Shown here one piece after another: positions 33,640 through 42,865 of a DNA stretch of 64,000 bases (position 1 is its first letter; each line of letters begins with the position of its first letter). Location: positions 124,001-188,000 of the forward strand of contig NZ_FNEX01000017.1 in assembly GCF_900100435.1 (NCBI RefSeq). The letters run 5' to 3'. The translations under genes were made by a program, and so were the position numbers. The notes below the pieces were generated by a model. It was not told where the DNA came from. It saw only the letters and a list, made by a program, of their open reading frames with translations, and did no database searches. Source of the stretch: Pedobacter sp. ok626. GTDB lineage: Bacteria > Bacteroidota > Bacteroidia > Sphingobacteriales > Sphingobacteriaceae.

Positions 33640-36207
33640 TTAGAACCTAACGGTCAGGTTAACAGCAAAATTGGAAGGTCTCTGTGCATTCCATTGTGAG
33701 TCCCAATATTTTTCATTGGTCATATTATTAAATTTTGCACCAATTCTCCATTGCTCGTGGTCATAAAATACAGTCGAGTTAAGCAAGGTATACTCTGGAG
33801 TATAAGCCAAGTTATCTGCTAAGCGGAAAGAACGATCTACGTAATTACCACCAAATCCAAGTCCAAATCCCTTTAACTGATTCTGAAAAAGATACGACAC
33901 CCAGAAATTCGCCACGTTGTTCGGCGAATTCTCCGCTTTATTACCATCCAAGGCTGGATCATCAGTTTTCAAAATGCGGTTGTTATTATAGGCGTATCCT
34001 AAAGCTATATTCAATCCTTCAACCGGATTGGCTATCAATTCAAAATCAGCACCTTTGCTACGCTGTTTTCCATCCTGTACTGTCAATAATTCTGCGGTAG
34101 TCCTGGTTGCATTATTAATCTCTATATTATAATAGCTTAATGTAGCGCTCAGTTTTTTGTCGAACAGTTCTGTTTTGATCCCTCCTTCAAATTGTCTGGC
34201 GAAAATAGGATCCAGAACCTTTAGTGAACCATCTGGCTGGTTTACCGGAGCCGAATTCTGGAAACCACTCATATAATTCGAGAATACCGACACTTTATCA
34301 TCGATCAGCTGATATACTAAGCCGAGTTTTGGCGCCACTGAAGTTTGTTTATACCCTTTATCAGTGTCATCAATAGCTTTTCGGTCAAAATGATCCACCC
34401 TCAGGCTCAGTAAGGCCGAAAATTTACTGGTAAAATTCACCACGTCACTTACATAGGCGCTCGCCGTTTGCTGGTCCGCAGTCGGATAAGTCTCCATTTT
34501 CGTTAACTTGTCGATGGTTCCTTTGGTTACAGGTGCAAATTTACCGGTAACATCTACCTGGTCGATAACATCTACATTAGAGGTAAGGAATTTACCTTTA
34601 TAGTACCGATAGTTTAGTCCGATCAATATCTTATGCTTAATGGTACCTGTGGCCAATTCACCGGTTACGTTTTCCTGAATGTTAGTGTAATTGTTATAGA
34701 GCGGACCGTATACAGAAAAGGCTCTTGTCGCTACCGTTGGCGACCTCCACAGAACGGGGCGCTGATAGCTATAGTCCACATTTTCGCCGGTGAAGGAGAA
34801 TAAGGTTTTCGACGTCCATTTATCAGCTAACTGGTAATCGGCTACTGCGAAAAACTTGGTTGTATAACCTTTAGCATCGGCATCATCATGGTACAAAGTA
34901 GAGCGGTAAGCCAAAGGAACATCTGCAGCACTTTTAAAATTTGCTGCAGGGTATACAATATGATTCAATGGCTGTGTATTGTTGAATTTTAACAACTCAG
35001 CATCAAAGTTGAAAGTTAAGCGCTCATTTGCACGATAGCTCAGACTGGGAGCAACCAGGGTTGTATTATTAAACCCATAGTCTAAAAAACTTTTTTCTCT
35101 ATTTACTGCGGCATTAACCCTGAATAAAACAGTTTTTTCGGAATTAAGTGGTGTATTTACATCCACAGTGATTCTATTCAGGCCGAAGCTTCCGACAGTA
35201 TAGGAAAGTTCAGATTTGCCTGTTTCAAATGGCTTTTTAGTGACGACGTTAACCACACCACCAAAAGAAGATGCTGAAGCACCGAACAATGTGCCGGATG
35301 GACCTTTTAACACTTCTATGCGTTCGATATTGGCAACATCAATACCTGATCTCTCCGTAGTGGTTTCCATACCATTGCGGGCATTGGCACCTATGGAGAA
35401 TCCTCTGAATCTAACCCCGAAACCTCCTGAAGGATAGATTACCGGCACTGCACCAGTTGCATTGCGTATGGCTTCAACGGGAGTAACAACCACCTGTTCT
35501 TTCATCAAATCAGAGGTCACCACGTTATACACCTGCGGGTTTTCCAGGTTTTTAAGCTGCATACGTGCAACGTACTCGGACTCTTTTGAAGCGAATTTGT
35601 TCTTTTTGTTGCTACTTACAATAACTTCGCTCAGCTCTTTGGAACTACTGGAAATCACGAAATCCACTATAGCCTGTTCATTAATCTTGACTTGAACTTT
35701 CTGGCTTCCAGTAGCGTAACCCACATAACTTACGCCAACCATGTAATTTCCTGCGGGGATATTTTTGATGATGAAAGTTCCGTCTTCATCGGTATGGGCT
35801 GTTCTTAGTCCCTTTACAGCTACTGTTACATTGGATGCCGGCTGGTTATCAGATGTGCGGACAGTGCCGCGGATACTGCCACGATCAGACTGAGTGATCA
35901 CAATCTGATTCCCGGAACGTTCAAACCGTAAACCCGTTTTGGCATTTAGGGCAAAAAGAAGCTGGTCTATTTTCATTCGCGGCGACTGCAAGCTTACCTG
36001 TTGTTCGGCTGCTACAAATTTTTTACTGTAAACAAAACGAAATGGGGTTTGTGCCTGCACCTGCTCAACAATAGCAGCAAGCGTAATGGTTTTTGATGAG
36101 AGCGTTATTTCTGAATCACTATTCTGGGCATAAAGCTGTCCAATGGCACATAATAACGTTACGAGTAATGTTAAATATCCTTTGGCTGAAAGGAAACTAA
36201 ATTTCAT
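33640..36207 (-). CDS. TonB-dependent siderophore receptor with STN domain (FecA-type)
   Basis: The ATG at 36207 (MKFSFLSAKGYLTLLVTLL) is chosen because the signal peptide begins there; the longer frame adds 22 residues without signal character. After cleavage near LYAQ come an STN domain (about 30-105, ITLSSKTITLAAIVEQVQAQTPFRFVYSKKF), a carboxypeptidase-regulatory-like domain (about 110-190), the plug (VVTPVEAIRNATGAVPV ... ERIEVLKGPSGTLFGAS) and a barrel ending in FAVNLTVRF. The 855-residue length is right for receptors that signal to FecR and an ECF sigma, both encoded upstream. Catecholate or hydroxamate ferric siderophores are the usual ligands; which one is unknown. It is related to the receptor at the right edge (both have ENPQVY). 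Confidence 0.94.
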   Translation of the reverse strand: MKFSFLSAKGYLTLLVTLLCAIGQLYAQNSDSEITLSSKTITLAAIVEQVQAQTPFRFVYSKKFVAAEQQVSLQSPRMKIDQLLFALNAKTGLRFERSGNQIVITQSDRGSIRGTVRTSDNQPASNVTVAVKGLRTAHTDEDGTFIIKNIPAGNYMVGVSYVGYATGSQKVQVKINEQAIVDFVISSSSKELSEVIVSSNKKNKFASKESEYVARMQLKNLENPQVYNVVTSDLMKEQVVVTPVEAIRNATGAVPVIYPSGGFGVRFRGFSIGANARNGMETTTERSGIDVANIERIEVLKGPSGTLFGASASSFGGVVNVVTKKPFETGKSELSYTVGSFGLNRITVDVNTPLNSEKTVLFRVNAAVNREKSFLDYGFNNTTLVAPSLSYRANERLTFNFDAELLKFNNTQPLNHIVYPAANFKSAADVPLAYRSTLYHDDADAKGYTTKFFAVADYQLADKWTSKTLFSFTGENVDYSYQRPVLWRSPTVATRAFSVYGPLYNNYTNIQENVTGELATGTIKHKILIGLNYRYYKGKFLTSNVDVIDQVDVTGKFAPVTKGTIDKLTKMETYPTADQQTASAYVSDVVNFTSKFSALLSLRVDHFDRKAIDDTDKGYKQTSVAPKLGLVYQLIDDKVSVFSNYMSGFQNSAPVNQPDGSLKVLDPIFARQFEGGIKTELFDKKLSATLSYYNIEINNATRTTAELLTVQDGKQRSKGADFELIANPVEGLNIALGYAYNNNRILKTDDPALDGNKAENSPNNVANFWVSYLFQNQLKGFGLGFGGNYVDRSFRLADNLAYTPEYTLLNSTVFYDHEQWRIGAKFNNMTNEKYWDSQWNAQRPSNFAVNLTVRF

Positions 36208-36338
36208 ATTTTTGATTGTTTTAAAATTGGATTGATTGATCGTCGAATAATTAATTAAATCTGTTTTAAACACCGGGTTCTGTTAGCGCAGGCCCGGTTT
36301 TTATTTAAGTAGTGTTCATTTCTCCTTTTTTGTTTGAG

Positions 36339-37283
36339 TTATTTATTGATGTAAATTGTTTTTCCTTTTTGAGTAAAAGTCAGTTTCCCAGCTTTTTTTA
36401 GGAGCGTTAATACCCTGGAAAGCGGTTCATTTTCAAATTGTGCAGTGATGAGCTGCTGTGTATCATTCGCTCTGTTCTTGAATGTAACTCCATAAAATTG
36501 CTCAAGCTCATTCAATACCTGTGCTACAGGTGTTTCTTTAAACAGGAGAATATTCTTTCTCCATGCGTCAGTTTCTGTTGTATCAATATCCACCGGCTGG
36601 CTGATGGCATCTGATGCAGGGAAATAGCATAGCTGCTGACCGGGCAAAAGCAATTGCATTAGTTTCCCTTTACGCTCAAAAGAAATCTTTCCACTATTTA
36701 AGGTAATTTCTATTCTAGATTTATGTCGGTTTTGTTTAACGTTGAAATGCGTACCAAGGACTTTTATTTGGCTGTTATTTCCTGTTTTTACCACAAAAGG
36801 ATGTTTAGCGTCTTTTGTAACCATAAAAAAAGCATCTCCTTGCAGCAGTTTTATGGTTCTTTCGGAGGTAAAGTGCTCCGGATAACTAACTACGGATCCT
36901 CCATTGAGTTCAATTGTACTGCCATCCGGAAGTATCAATTTTGCTTTTTGTCCCATAGCGGTAGCGGTTGTTTTCCATATGATATGACTTTCAACCTCAG
37001 AATTAACCTTGGGTTGGTAATACTTAAAAAACAAAGTAAAGACACAAGCAATTAGCACAGAGGCAGCTATACCTAACTGCCATTTCCGATTGGCTTGCAT
37101 TTTCTTGTGCGATTCAACTTTTTCGTTGAGCGCGGCTGATGCCCTTTCCTTGATGATCCTGTCTGCTTGGGTTGGAGGTGTAATTGGGAGGTCTTCGGAC
37201 TGCTCCAGCCACTGCTCAACAGCAGTTCGTTCCCGCTCGGTACAGGTTCCATTAAAGTACTTTTCCAGTAGGTCATGATTCAT
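36339..37283 (-). CDS. FecR family anti-sigma factor (iron-uptake unit)
   Basis: The ATG at 37283 (MNHDLLEKYFNG) is chosen over a frame 13 residues longer, because the N-terminal anti-sigma helix pattern (LLEKYFNGTCTERERTAVEQWLEQ) begins there. Of 314 residues, one membrane helix lies at about 77-94 (GIAASVLIACVFTLFF), followed by the FecR domain (PDGSTIELNGGSVVSYPEHF, GDAFFMVTKDAKHPFVVKT, VLGTHFNV) and a DUF4974-like end (LFKETPVAQVLNELEQFYGVTF). It should control the sigma factor encoded upstream in response to the receptor downstream. An A18 run lies in its leader. Confidence 0.94.
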   Translation of the reverse strand: MNHDLLEKYFNGTCTERERTAVEQWLEQSEDLPITPPTQADRIIKERASAALNEKVESHKKMQANRKWQLGIAASVLIACVFTLFFKYYQPKVNSEVESHIIWKTTATAMGQKAKLILPDGSTIELNGGSVVSYPEHFTSERTIKLLQGDAFFMVTKDAKHPFVVKTGNNSQIKVLGTHFNVKQNRHKSRIEITLNSGKISFERKGKLMQLLLPGQQLCYFPASDAISQPVDIDTTETDAWRKNILLFKETPVAQVLNELEQFYGVTFKNRANDTQQLITAQFENEPLSRVLTLLKKAGKLTFTQKGKTIYINK

Positions 37284-37369
37284 ACCACTATAGTTACCAA
37301 AATGGAACGCAGCACTAAACAAAAAAATAAGTTCCTAGAATTATTACTTTAAACAACTGTAAATCAGAC

Positions 37370-37387
37370 AAAAAAAAAAAAAAAAAA
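37370..37387. repeat. Homopolymeric A18 tract between sigma and fecR genes
   Basis: Eighteen consecutive adenines on the plus strand (T18 in the coding direction) lie 8 bases past the sigma stop and about 87 bases before the fecR start. Such runs are prone to slippage and would also act as a U-run in the minus-strand RNA, although no strong stem precedes it. Confidence 0.9.
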
Positions 37388-37395
37388 GAAAGGAA

Positions 37396-37932
37396 TTATA
37401 AAAAAGTATGGAGCTTTTTTCTGATGCTCCTTAACGCAGTTCCAATGTGATATTCAACCATACCCAAAGAGATGTTCATTTTTTCAGAGATTTCCTTGTG
37501 GCTCATGGCGTGATTTCGACTCAGTAAAAATATCTCTCTACGTGGTTCGGGTAGGGTGTTGCAAAATTTAGAAAAATAAGCATTAAGTTCTTTAAATTCC
37601 ATTTGTATAGCCGGATGCTCGTTGTTCACTGGCTCTGTAGACAGATCTGTGATTTCCAACTTGGCTCTGCTTTTATTGCGCATGAAATTGAAAGCCTTTA
37701 ACTTGGCGGCACCATGCAGGTACTTAGAAATGTCCTGTACATTTATGGTTTCTCTGCGTTTCCAAATAGAAAAGAAAATATCCTGAGCCAATTCCTCCGA
37801 ATCGATTTCAGAACCCGTATACTTCAAACAAATATGATACACACTATTCCAATATTTTTGAAATAGTTCATTAAGTATCCGCTCATCAATAAAAGTGCAG
37901 GCATCTAAATTTGCACCATTAGTATTCAGCAT
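37396..37932 (-). CDS. ECF RNA polymerase sigma factor (iron-uptake unit)
   Basis: A 178-residue ECF sigma with region 2 (ELFQKYWNSVYHICLKYTGSEIDSEELAQDIFFSIWKRRE) and region 4 (LPEPRREIFLLSRNHAMSHKEISEKMNISLGMVEYHIGTALRSIRKKL). It is the first gene of the minus-strand unit sigma-FecR-receptor-PepSY, the FecIRA arrangement. The likely target is the receptor promoter in the 131-base gap before 36207. It is divergent from hepB. Confidence 0.94.
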   Translation of the reverse strand: MLNTNGANLDACTFIDERILNELFQKYWNSVYHICLKYTGSEIDSEELAQDIFFSIWKRRETINVQDISKYLHGAAKLKAFNFMRNKSRAKLEITDLSTEPVNNEHPAIQMEFKELNAYFSKFCNTLPEPRREIFLLSRNHAMSHKEISEKMNISLGMVEYHIGTALRSIRKKLHTFL

Positions 37933-38301
37933 AATGTTTGATTTGTCACAAAGATAATTATTTAGACTTATTATAAATAATTTAAAAAAATAAACTCAAC
38001 CACTCTCTGGAACATTGCCTTCTACCGGGCCACCAGGTTAGAATAATTCCTAAAATAAGAATGACGCTAAAAAGGAATAATGATTGATGTATATTTACAC
38101 ACTATATACAATGGAACTCAAATTTAAGCCCTTAATTTGATTCACTTATCTCGATATCACAAGTGCAACACTTTTAAAAACAATTAAATTCATTTCAATT
38201 CTGTTTAAAAAGGGCAATCGGTCTTATTGCTGAGCAAAAATATTTATACCTTGAATCCATCAAGGTCGGATAAATTGATCGACCAGACAATTAACCATAA
38301 T
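37933..38301. other. 369-base divergent intergenic region, sigma gene / hepB
   Basis: Very AT-rich region that must hold promoters in both directions. A near-match to a -7 element (TTAATTTG, 38132-38139, one mismatch) could serve hepB at 38302. I saw no convincing hairpin, repeat or small gene in it. Confidence 0.5.
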
Positions 38302-40620
38302 ATGAAAAAGCAACTTTACCTGTGTGTGATTTTATTTGTTGTTGAACTATGCATGTTTACAACAAAAGGCTATTCCCAAATCCAGGCGGATGTGATTTGG
38401 AAAGATGTGGATGGCGTGTCGATGCCAGTGCCTCCTAAGGTTCATCCCCGCTTGTATATTCGTGAACAACAAGTTCCTGACCTAAAAAACAGATTAAACG
38501 ATCCTGAACTGAAAAAAGTTTGGAACGACATGATCAAAATGCAGGAAGACTGGAAACCAGAGGAGATTCCGGAAGTCAAAGATTTTCGTTTCTTTTTCAA
38601 CCAGAAAGGTCTTACTGTAAGAGCGGAATTAAAGGCTTTGAACTACTTGATGACCAAAAATCCAAAAGCAGGCCGAGAAGCCATTACTATGATTATCGAT
38701 ACCCTGGAAACGGCAACCTTTAAAGAGGCTGGTGATATTTCGAGAGGGATTGGCTTGTTTATGGTAACAGGGGCCATTGTGTATGATTGGTGCTACGACC
38801 AATTGAAACCTGAAGAGAAAACGCGTTTTGTTAAAGCCTTTGTTAGGTTGGCCAAAATGCTCGAATGTGGTTATCCGCCGGTAAAGGACAAGTCTATTGT
38901 AGGACATGCTTCAGAGTGGATGATTATGCGTGACCTACTCTCGGTAGGGATTGCTATTTATGATGAGTTTCCTGAAATGTATAACCTGGCTGCTGGCCGT
39001 TTTTTCAGCGAGCATCTGGTTGCCCGCAACTGGTTTTATCCTTCGCATGCCTATCATCAAGGCATGTCATACCTGAATGTAAGGTTCACCAATGATCTTT
39101 TTGCCCTTTGGATATTAGATAGAATGGGTGCTGGCAATGTATTCAATCCGGGACAGCAGTTTGTTCTTTATGACATGATTTATAAACGCCGCCCGGATGG
39201 ACAGATTATGGCAAGTGGTGATGTAGATTACTCTAGAAAAAAGCCCAAATATTATTCACTACCGACATTCCTTGCAGGTAGTTATTATAAAGATGAATAC
39301 CTGAATTATGAATTCCTGAAAGACCCCAGGGTTGAACCCCATTGCAAATTATTCGAATTTTTATGGCGCGACACTAAACTAGGTAGCCGTAAACCAGATG
39401 ATTTGCCGCTTTCAAGATATTCTGGCTCTCCTTTCGGATGGATGATTGCCCGTACGGGATGGGGTCCGGAAAGTGTGATTGCGGAGATGAAGATCAACGA
39501 ATATTCCTTCCTGAACCATCAGCATCAGGACGCAGGTGCATTCCAGATTTACTATAAAGGTCCGCTTGCAATTGATGCAGGCTCGTATACTGGCTCTTCG
39601 GGAGGCTACAACAGTCCACACAATAAAAACTTTTTTAAACGAACTATCGCACACAACAGCTTGTTGATTTATGATCCCAAAGAGATTTTCAATTCAGCGG
39701 GATATGGTGGGCGTGACCATTCAGAATTTGCCGCCAATGATGGTGGTCAGCGTTTGCCTGGAAAAGGTTGGACTGCGCCACGCGATCTTAAAGAAATGTT
39801 GGCAGGCGATTTCAAAACGGGCCAAATTCTTGCTCAAGGCTTTGGACCTGAGATTCAGGCTCCAGATTACACTTACCTGAAAGGTGACATTACCGCAGCT
39901 TACTCAACTAAGGTAAAACAAGTAAAACGTTCATTTCTATTCTTGAATCTTAAAGATGCTAAAGTTCCGGCAGCGATGATTGTTTTTGACAAGGTGGTTT
40001 CTTCTAACCCTGATTTTAAAAAATTCTGGCTGTTGCATAGTATCGAGCAACCCGAAATTAAGGGCAATCAGATTACTATAAAACGTACAAAAAATGGTGA
40101 CAGCGGAATGTTGGTTAACACGGCATTACTACCTGATCTAGCTAATTCAGATATCAAGTCTGTGGGTGGCAAGGGTAAGGATTTCTGGGTATTTGGTACC
40201 AATTACGCCAATGATCCTAAACCGGGCACCGACGAGGCGTTAGAGCGTGGTGCATGGCGTGTAGAAATCACACCTAAAAAGGCTGCAGCTGAAGATTACT
40301 ATCTGAATGTGATGCAAATTGCCGACAACACACAACAAAAGTTACATGATGTTAAGCGTATTGACGGCGACAAAGTAGTTGGTGTGCAGCTTGCAGATCG
40401 GATAGTTACTTTCAGTAAAACTTCCGAGACTATCGACCGCCCATTTAACTTTTCTGTTGTTGGAAAGGGAACATTCAAATTTGTGATCACCGACCTTTTA
40501 GCTGGCACCTGGCAGGTGTTGAAAGACGGAAAGGTATTTCAACCTGCGCTTTCTGCCCGGAGCGATGATGGGGCCTTATATTTCACAGGAACTGAAGGAA
40601 CTTATCGTTTTCTGAGATGA
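38302..40620 (+). CDS. hepB: Heparinase II (heparin/heparan sulfate lyase, PL21)
   Basis: Periplasmic lyase that cleaves heparin and heparan sulfate by beta-elimination, accepting both uronic acid epimers. The ATG at 38302 (MKKQLYLCVILFVVEL, cut near KGYSQ) gives exactly 772 residues, the length of Pedobacter heparinus heparinase II. The catalytic residues described for that enzyme fall at identical numbers: His202 and Glu205 (VGHASEW), Tyr257 (YHQGMSY) and His406 (LNHQHQD). His408 is a zinc ligand, and Asp425 and His451 are candidates for the others. The order is an (alpha/alpha)5-type N-terminal toroid followed by beta-sandwiches. No other heparin gene is beside it; the known heparinase genes of P. 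heparinus are also unlinked. The comparison is from memory. Confidence 0.96.
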   Translation: MKKQLYLCVILFVVELCMFTTKGYSQIQADVIWKDVDGVSMPVPPKVHPRLYIREQQVPDLKNRLNDPELKKVWNDMIKMQEDWKPEEIPEVKDFRFFFNQKGLTVRAELKALNYLMTKNPKAGREAITMIIDTLETATFKEAGDISRGIGLFMVTGAIVYDWCYDQLKPEEKTRFVKAFVRLAKMLECGYPPVKDKSIVGHASEWMIMRDLLSVGIAIYDEFPEMYNLAAGRFFSEHLVARNWFYPSHAYHQGMSYLNVRFTNDLFALWILDRMGAGNVFNPGQQFVLYDMIYKRRPDGQIMASGDVDYSRKKPKYYSLPTFLAGSYYKDEYLNYEFLKDPRVEPHCKLFEFLWRDTKLGSRKPDDLPLSRYSGSPFGWMIARTGWGPESVIAEMKINEYSFLNHQHQDAGAFQIYYKGPLAIDAGSYTGSSGGYNSPHNKNFFKRTIAHNSLLIYDPKEIFNSAGYGGRDHSEFAANDGGQRLPGKGWTAPRDLKEMLAGDFKTGQILAQGFGPEIQAPDYTYLKGDITAAYSTKVKQVKRSFLFLNLKDAKVPAAMIVFDKVVSSNPDFKKFWLLHSIEQPEIKGNQITIKRTKNGDSGMLVNTALLPDLANSDIKSVGGKGKDFWVFGTNYANDPKPGTDEALERGAWRVEITPKKAAAEDYYLNVMQIADNTQQKLHDVKRIDGDKVVGVQLADRIVTFSKTSETIDRPFNFSVVGKGTFKFVITDLLAGTWQVLKDGKVFQPALSARSDDGALYFTGTEGTYRFLR

Positions 40621-40657
40621 TCAGCTTATTTGTAATATTTAATTCCATACTTAAAAA

Positions 40658-40694
40658 ACAAAAGCCGCCTTTCATAATGAAAGACGGCTTTTGT
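40658..40694. terminator. Bidirectional terminator between hepB and SDR gene
   Basis: ACAAAAGCCGcCTTTCAT pairs with ATGAAAGaCGGCTTTTGT around an A/T loop, with one mismatch, and A-rich and T-rich flanks on both sides. It lies 38 bases after hepB and 19 bases after the convergent SDR gene, so it can serve both. Confidence 0.85.
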
Positions 40695-40712
40695 TAGTAT
40701 CATCCGATCATT

Positions 40713-41462
40713 TTAACCCGCCAGAAGGCCTCCATCTATTGCCAACGTAGTGCCTGTTATGAATTTAGCATCATCTGACGCCAGGAATAGGACAAATGGT
40801 ATTATATCGGATTCATTAGCCAACTTTCCATTAGGCATCATCGCGGCAATTTTCTCGAGTTGGCCTGGTGTCTTTTGTACTTCCTCTAGCCATTTCTCCG
40901 TTTGTATAACGCCTGGTGCAATGGCATTAACGCGGACTTGATTACGTGCATTCTCTAAGGCAGCAGCTTTGGTTAGTCCAATAACTCCATGTTTAGCGGC
41001 TACATAAGCAGCCAGATGTTGCCCAACTCCCTTTAGCCCTGCTGTACTTGCCGTATTGATAATACTTCCCCCGGATCCTTTCATTGCTTGTATTTCGTGC
41101 TTTAAAGCATAAAAAGTACCCGTCAAGTTCAACCTAATCGTATTTAAGAATTGTTCGGCCGAAGTGTTTTCAATGGCGGATATGCCTAAATTTCCGCCGG
41201 CATTGTTAAACGCCACGTCTAGCCTCCCATACAAACGAAGGGTTTCCTTCACCATATGTGAGACCTGCGCTTCAACAGTCACATCAGCCTGAATAAAGGT
41301 AGCCTCGCCCCCCTTATTTCGTATATCGTTTTCAACCTGAATTCCCTGTTCTGCACGTCTCCCGCAGAAAATGACCTTAGCTCCTTTAGCTGCAAAGGCT
41401 TTGGCGGCAGCGGCTCCTAATCCGGAAGTCGCCCCTGTAACAATAATTACTTTGTCTTTCAT
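40713..41462 (-). CDS. Short-chain dehydrogenase/reductase (SDR)
   Basis: A 249-residue classical SDR oxidoreductase. The nucleotide-binding TGATSGLGAAAAKAF, structural NNAGG, catalytic serine (INTASTAG) and YVAAK tyrosine-lysine pair are all present. The C-terminal FLASDDAKFITGTTLAIDGG is typical. FCGRRAEQG after the second strand suggests NADP(H). The substrate cannot be inferred. It is the last of six minus-strand genes and follows the membrane-protein gene by 27 bases. Confidence 0.94.
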   Translation of the reverse strand: MKDKVIIVTGATSGLGAAAAKAFAAKGAKVIFCGRRAEQGIQVENDIRNKGGEATFIQADVTVEAQVSHMVKETLRLYGRLDVAFNNAGGNLGISAIENTSAEQFLNTIRLNLTGTFYALKHEIQAMKGSGGSIINTASTAGLKGVGQHLAAYVAAKHGVIGLTKAAALENARNQVRVNAIAPGVIQTEKWLEEVQKTPGQLEKIAAMMPNGKLANESDIIPFVLFLASDDAKFITGTTLAIDGGLLAG

Positions 41463-41489
41463 ATTTGTACGAATTTTAAAATGAAGTTT

Positions 41490-42188
41490 TTATGATTTTT
41501 CGGCATTAGTTTTCATGAGTGCAAATCCTATCGCAATCATCCAGATATAAGAACCGAATCGAACAATCGGCAGTAATATGAACGCCTGTTGAAATATCAA
41601 TCCGAAAATGGAGAGCTCTGCCAATACTGCAAGCACCAAGCCCAACCAGGCGATCCATGCCGGGCAGTATTTTAACAATAGACAAGGAACAGAAATTCCG
41701 GCCATTAATAAGCCTAAAGGCAATAGGTGTGCTATTCCCCCCGTTGCAAAACCGAGTAGCCGCAGCACATTTATAATACCTGGCTCATCTGCAATCCCCT
41801 GTTGGCATAAAACCCAACTGAAAAGACTAGAAATACTCACCCACAAAGACGCTGTTATTCCACCAAATAATGCGATGTTTAGTCCAGCTGCATTTACGCC
41901 CATGGTTTTTATTTTGGTAACCACTGCCGCGGTAAATAAGCCCAGGGGGATTGCGGCACCAAATTGCAGGAAAGCATTGGTTTTTAGCGCCCCGGGGAAG
42001 TCACGCAGTAGTTGCTGGATTTTTCCGATATCGGCAAATGGCGAGGGAAATCCCGATCCATTGGAAAGTAAAGGAAAAACTATAAGGCTTGCCATAAACA
42101 AAATGGCATATATAAGGGCAGTGATGCCCGGATTAGGGCCACGGTATTTTTGACCCCAGTGAACGGTTTGACGTGTTGTAGCATTCAT
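41490..42188 (-). CDS. Hypothetical polytopic membrane protein
   Basis: The 232-residue protein has about six membrane helices, including ALIYAILFMASLIVFPLL (24-41), FLQFGAAIPLGLFTAAVV (73-90), ALFGGITASLWVSISSLFSWVL (106-127), HLLPLGLLMAGISVPCLLL (154-172), AWLGLVLAVLAELSIFGLIF (180-199) and LPIVRFGSYIWMIAIGFAL (206-224). The layout recalls DUF4386-like proteins, but I am not confident of a family. It is co-directional with the SDR and the secreted protein, with 12- and 27-base gaps, so probably in one transcript. Confidence 0.7.
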   Translation of the reverse strand: MNATTRQTVHWGQKYRGPNPGITALIYAILFMASLIVFPLLSNGSGFPSPFADIGKIQQLLRDFPGALKTNAFLQFGAAIPLGLFTAAVVTKIKTMGVNAAGLNIALFGGITASLWVSISSLFSWVLCQQGIADEPGIINVLRLLGFATGGIAHLLPLGLLMAGISVPCLLLKYCPAWIAWLGLVLAVLAELSIFGLIFQQAFILLPIVRFGSYIWMIAIGFALMKTNAEKS

Positions 42189-42200
42189 TTTAACATCATT

Positions 42201-42851
42201 TTAGTTGTCACACTTTAACAGATAGTCCTGATTGTCTTTCTCTCCCCAGTATGGGCTGAGTATGGATGTCGAATTTTGCTTTTTAGCAAAAAGCAATTGG
42301 GCCTTTTCGAAATAGGGTTTCGCTTTTTTCTTCCCACCGCCATATAATACAGGCCTGTTGAATAGGGGAATGCCCTGTAGGTAATAAATTCTGGGATTAT
42401 CAGGATTTATTTTCTTGGCTTTTTCAAGATTTGCATTCATGACATCCAGATACTTTTTCCAGCGATTTGCCGGGTCAACTAAGAATCTGGAGAAACCAAC
42501 ATACGCTGTCAACACCAGGCTTTCGTCATTTGGGGAACCAAGGCTATTCAATATATTAAGGTAGTTTTCTGCCTGGTCCAAAAACTGATCTTTCCGTTTA
42601 ATATCTGGTTCTTTTATCGCTGTGTAAGCATTTGCATAAGCTGCATAGTAGTTGGTGGCCCATTCTTTTGGCCATTTAAATGCAATCATGCTGAACTTAT
42701 TGCTTGCCTCGACCATAGTTGAAACCTTTGTAGCTGATTGTAGCTCCTTATAAGCCATATTCAGAGAGGTTTCCATGTTTTGTGCTTTTAATGATGATGC
42801 TGAAAGGGAGAAAAGCATAACTCCCAGAGCAGTTCTGATGTTTTTTTTCAT
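42201..42851 (-). CDS. Secreted helical-repeat (TPR-like) protein of unknown function
   Basis: The 216-residue protein has a signal peptide (MLFSLSASSLKAQ). The mature part is helical with TPR-like spacing (ATNYYAAYANAYTAI, KDQFLDQAENYLNILNSL, NLEKAKKINPDNPRIYYLQG, AKPYFEKAQLLF), typical of small periplasmic solenoid proteins. It starts 14 bases after the TonB receptor stop, so it is probably the receptor's operon partner. Function unknown. Confidence 0.75.
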   Translation of the reverse strand: MKKNIRTALGVMLFSLSASSLKAQNMETSLNMAYKELQSATKVSTMVEASNKFSMIAFKWPKEWATNYYAAYANAYTAIKEPDIKRKDQFLDQAENYLNILNSLGSPNDESLVLTAYVGFSRFLVDPANRWKKYLDVMNANLEKAKKINPDNPRIYYLQGIPLFNRPVLYGGGKKKAKPYFEKAQLLFAKKQNSTSILSPYWGEKDNQDYLLKCDN

Positions 42852-42865
42852 TTTCTGTTGTTTAT

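Noticed and set aside
37396..40620. hepB as part of the sigma/FecR/siderophore unit
   Set aside because: hepB is divergent from the sigma gene, has a 369-base gap with its own upstream region, and is closed by its own terminator.
41608..42153. Antisense open frame of 181 codons inside the membrane-protein gene
   Set aside because: The sense frame encodes clear membrane helices; the antisense product shows only proline/alanine-rich mirror sequence without domains.
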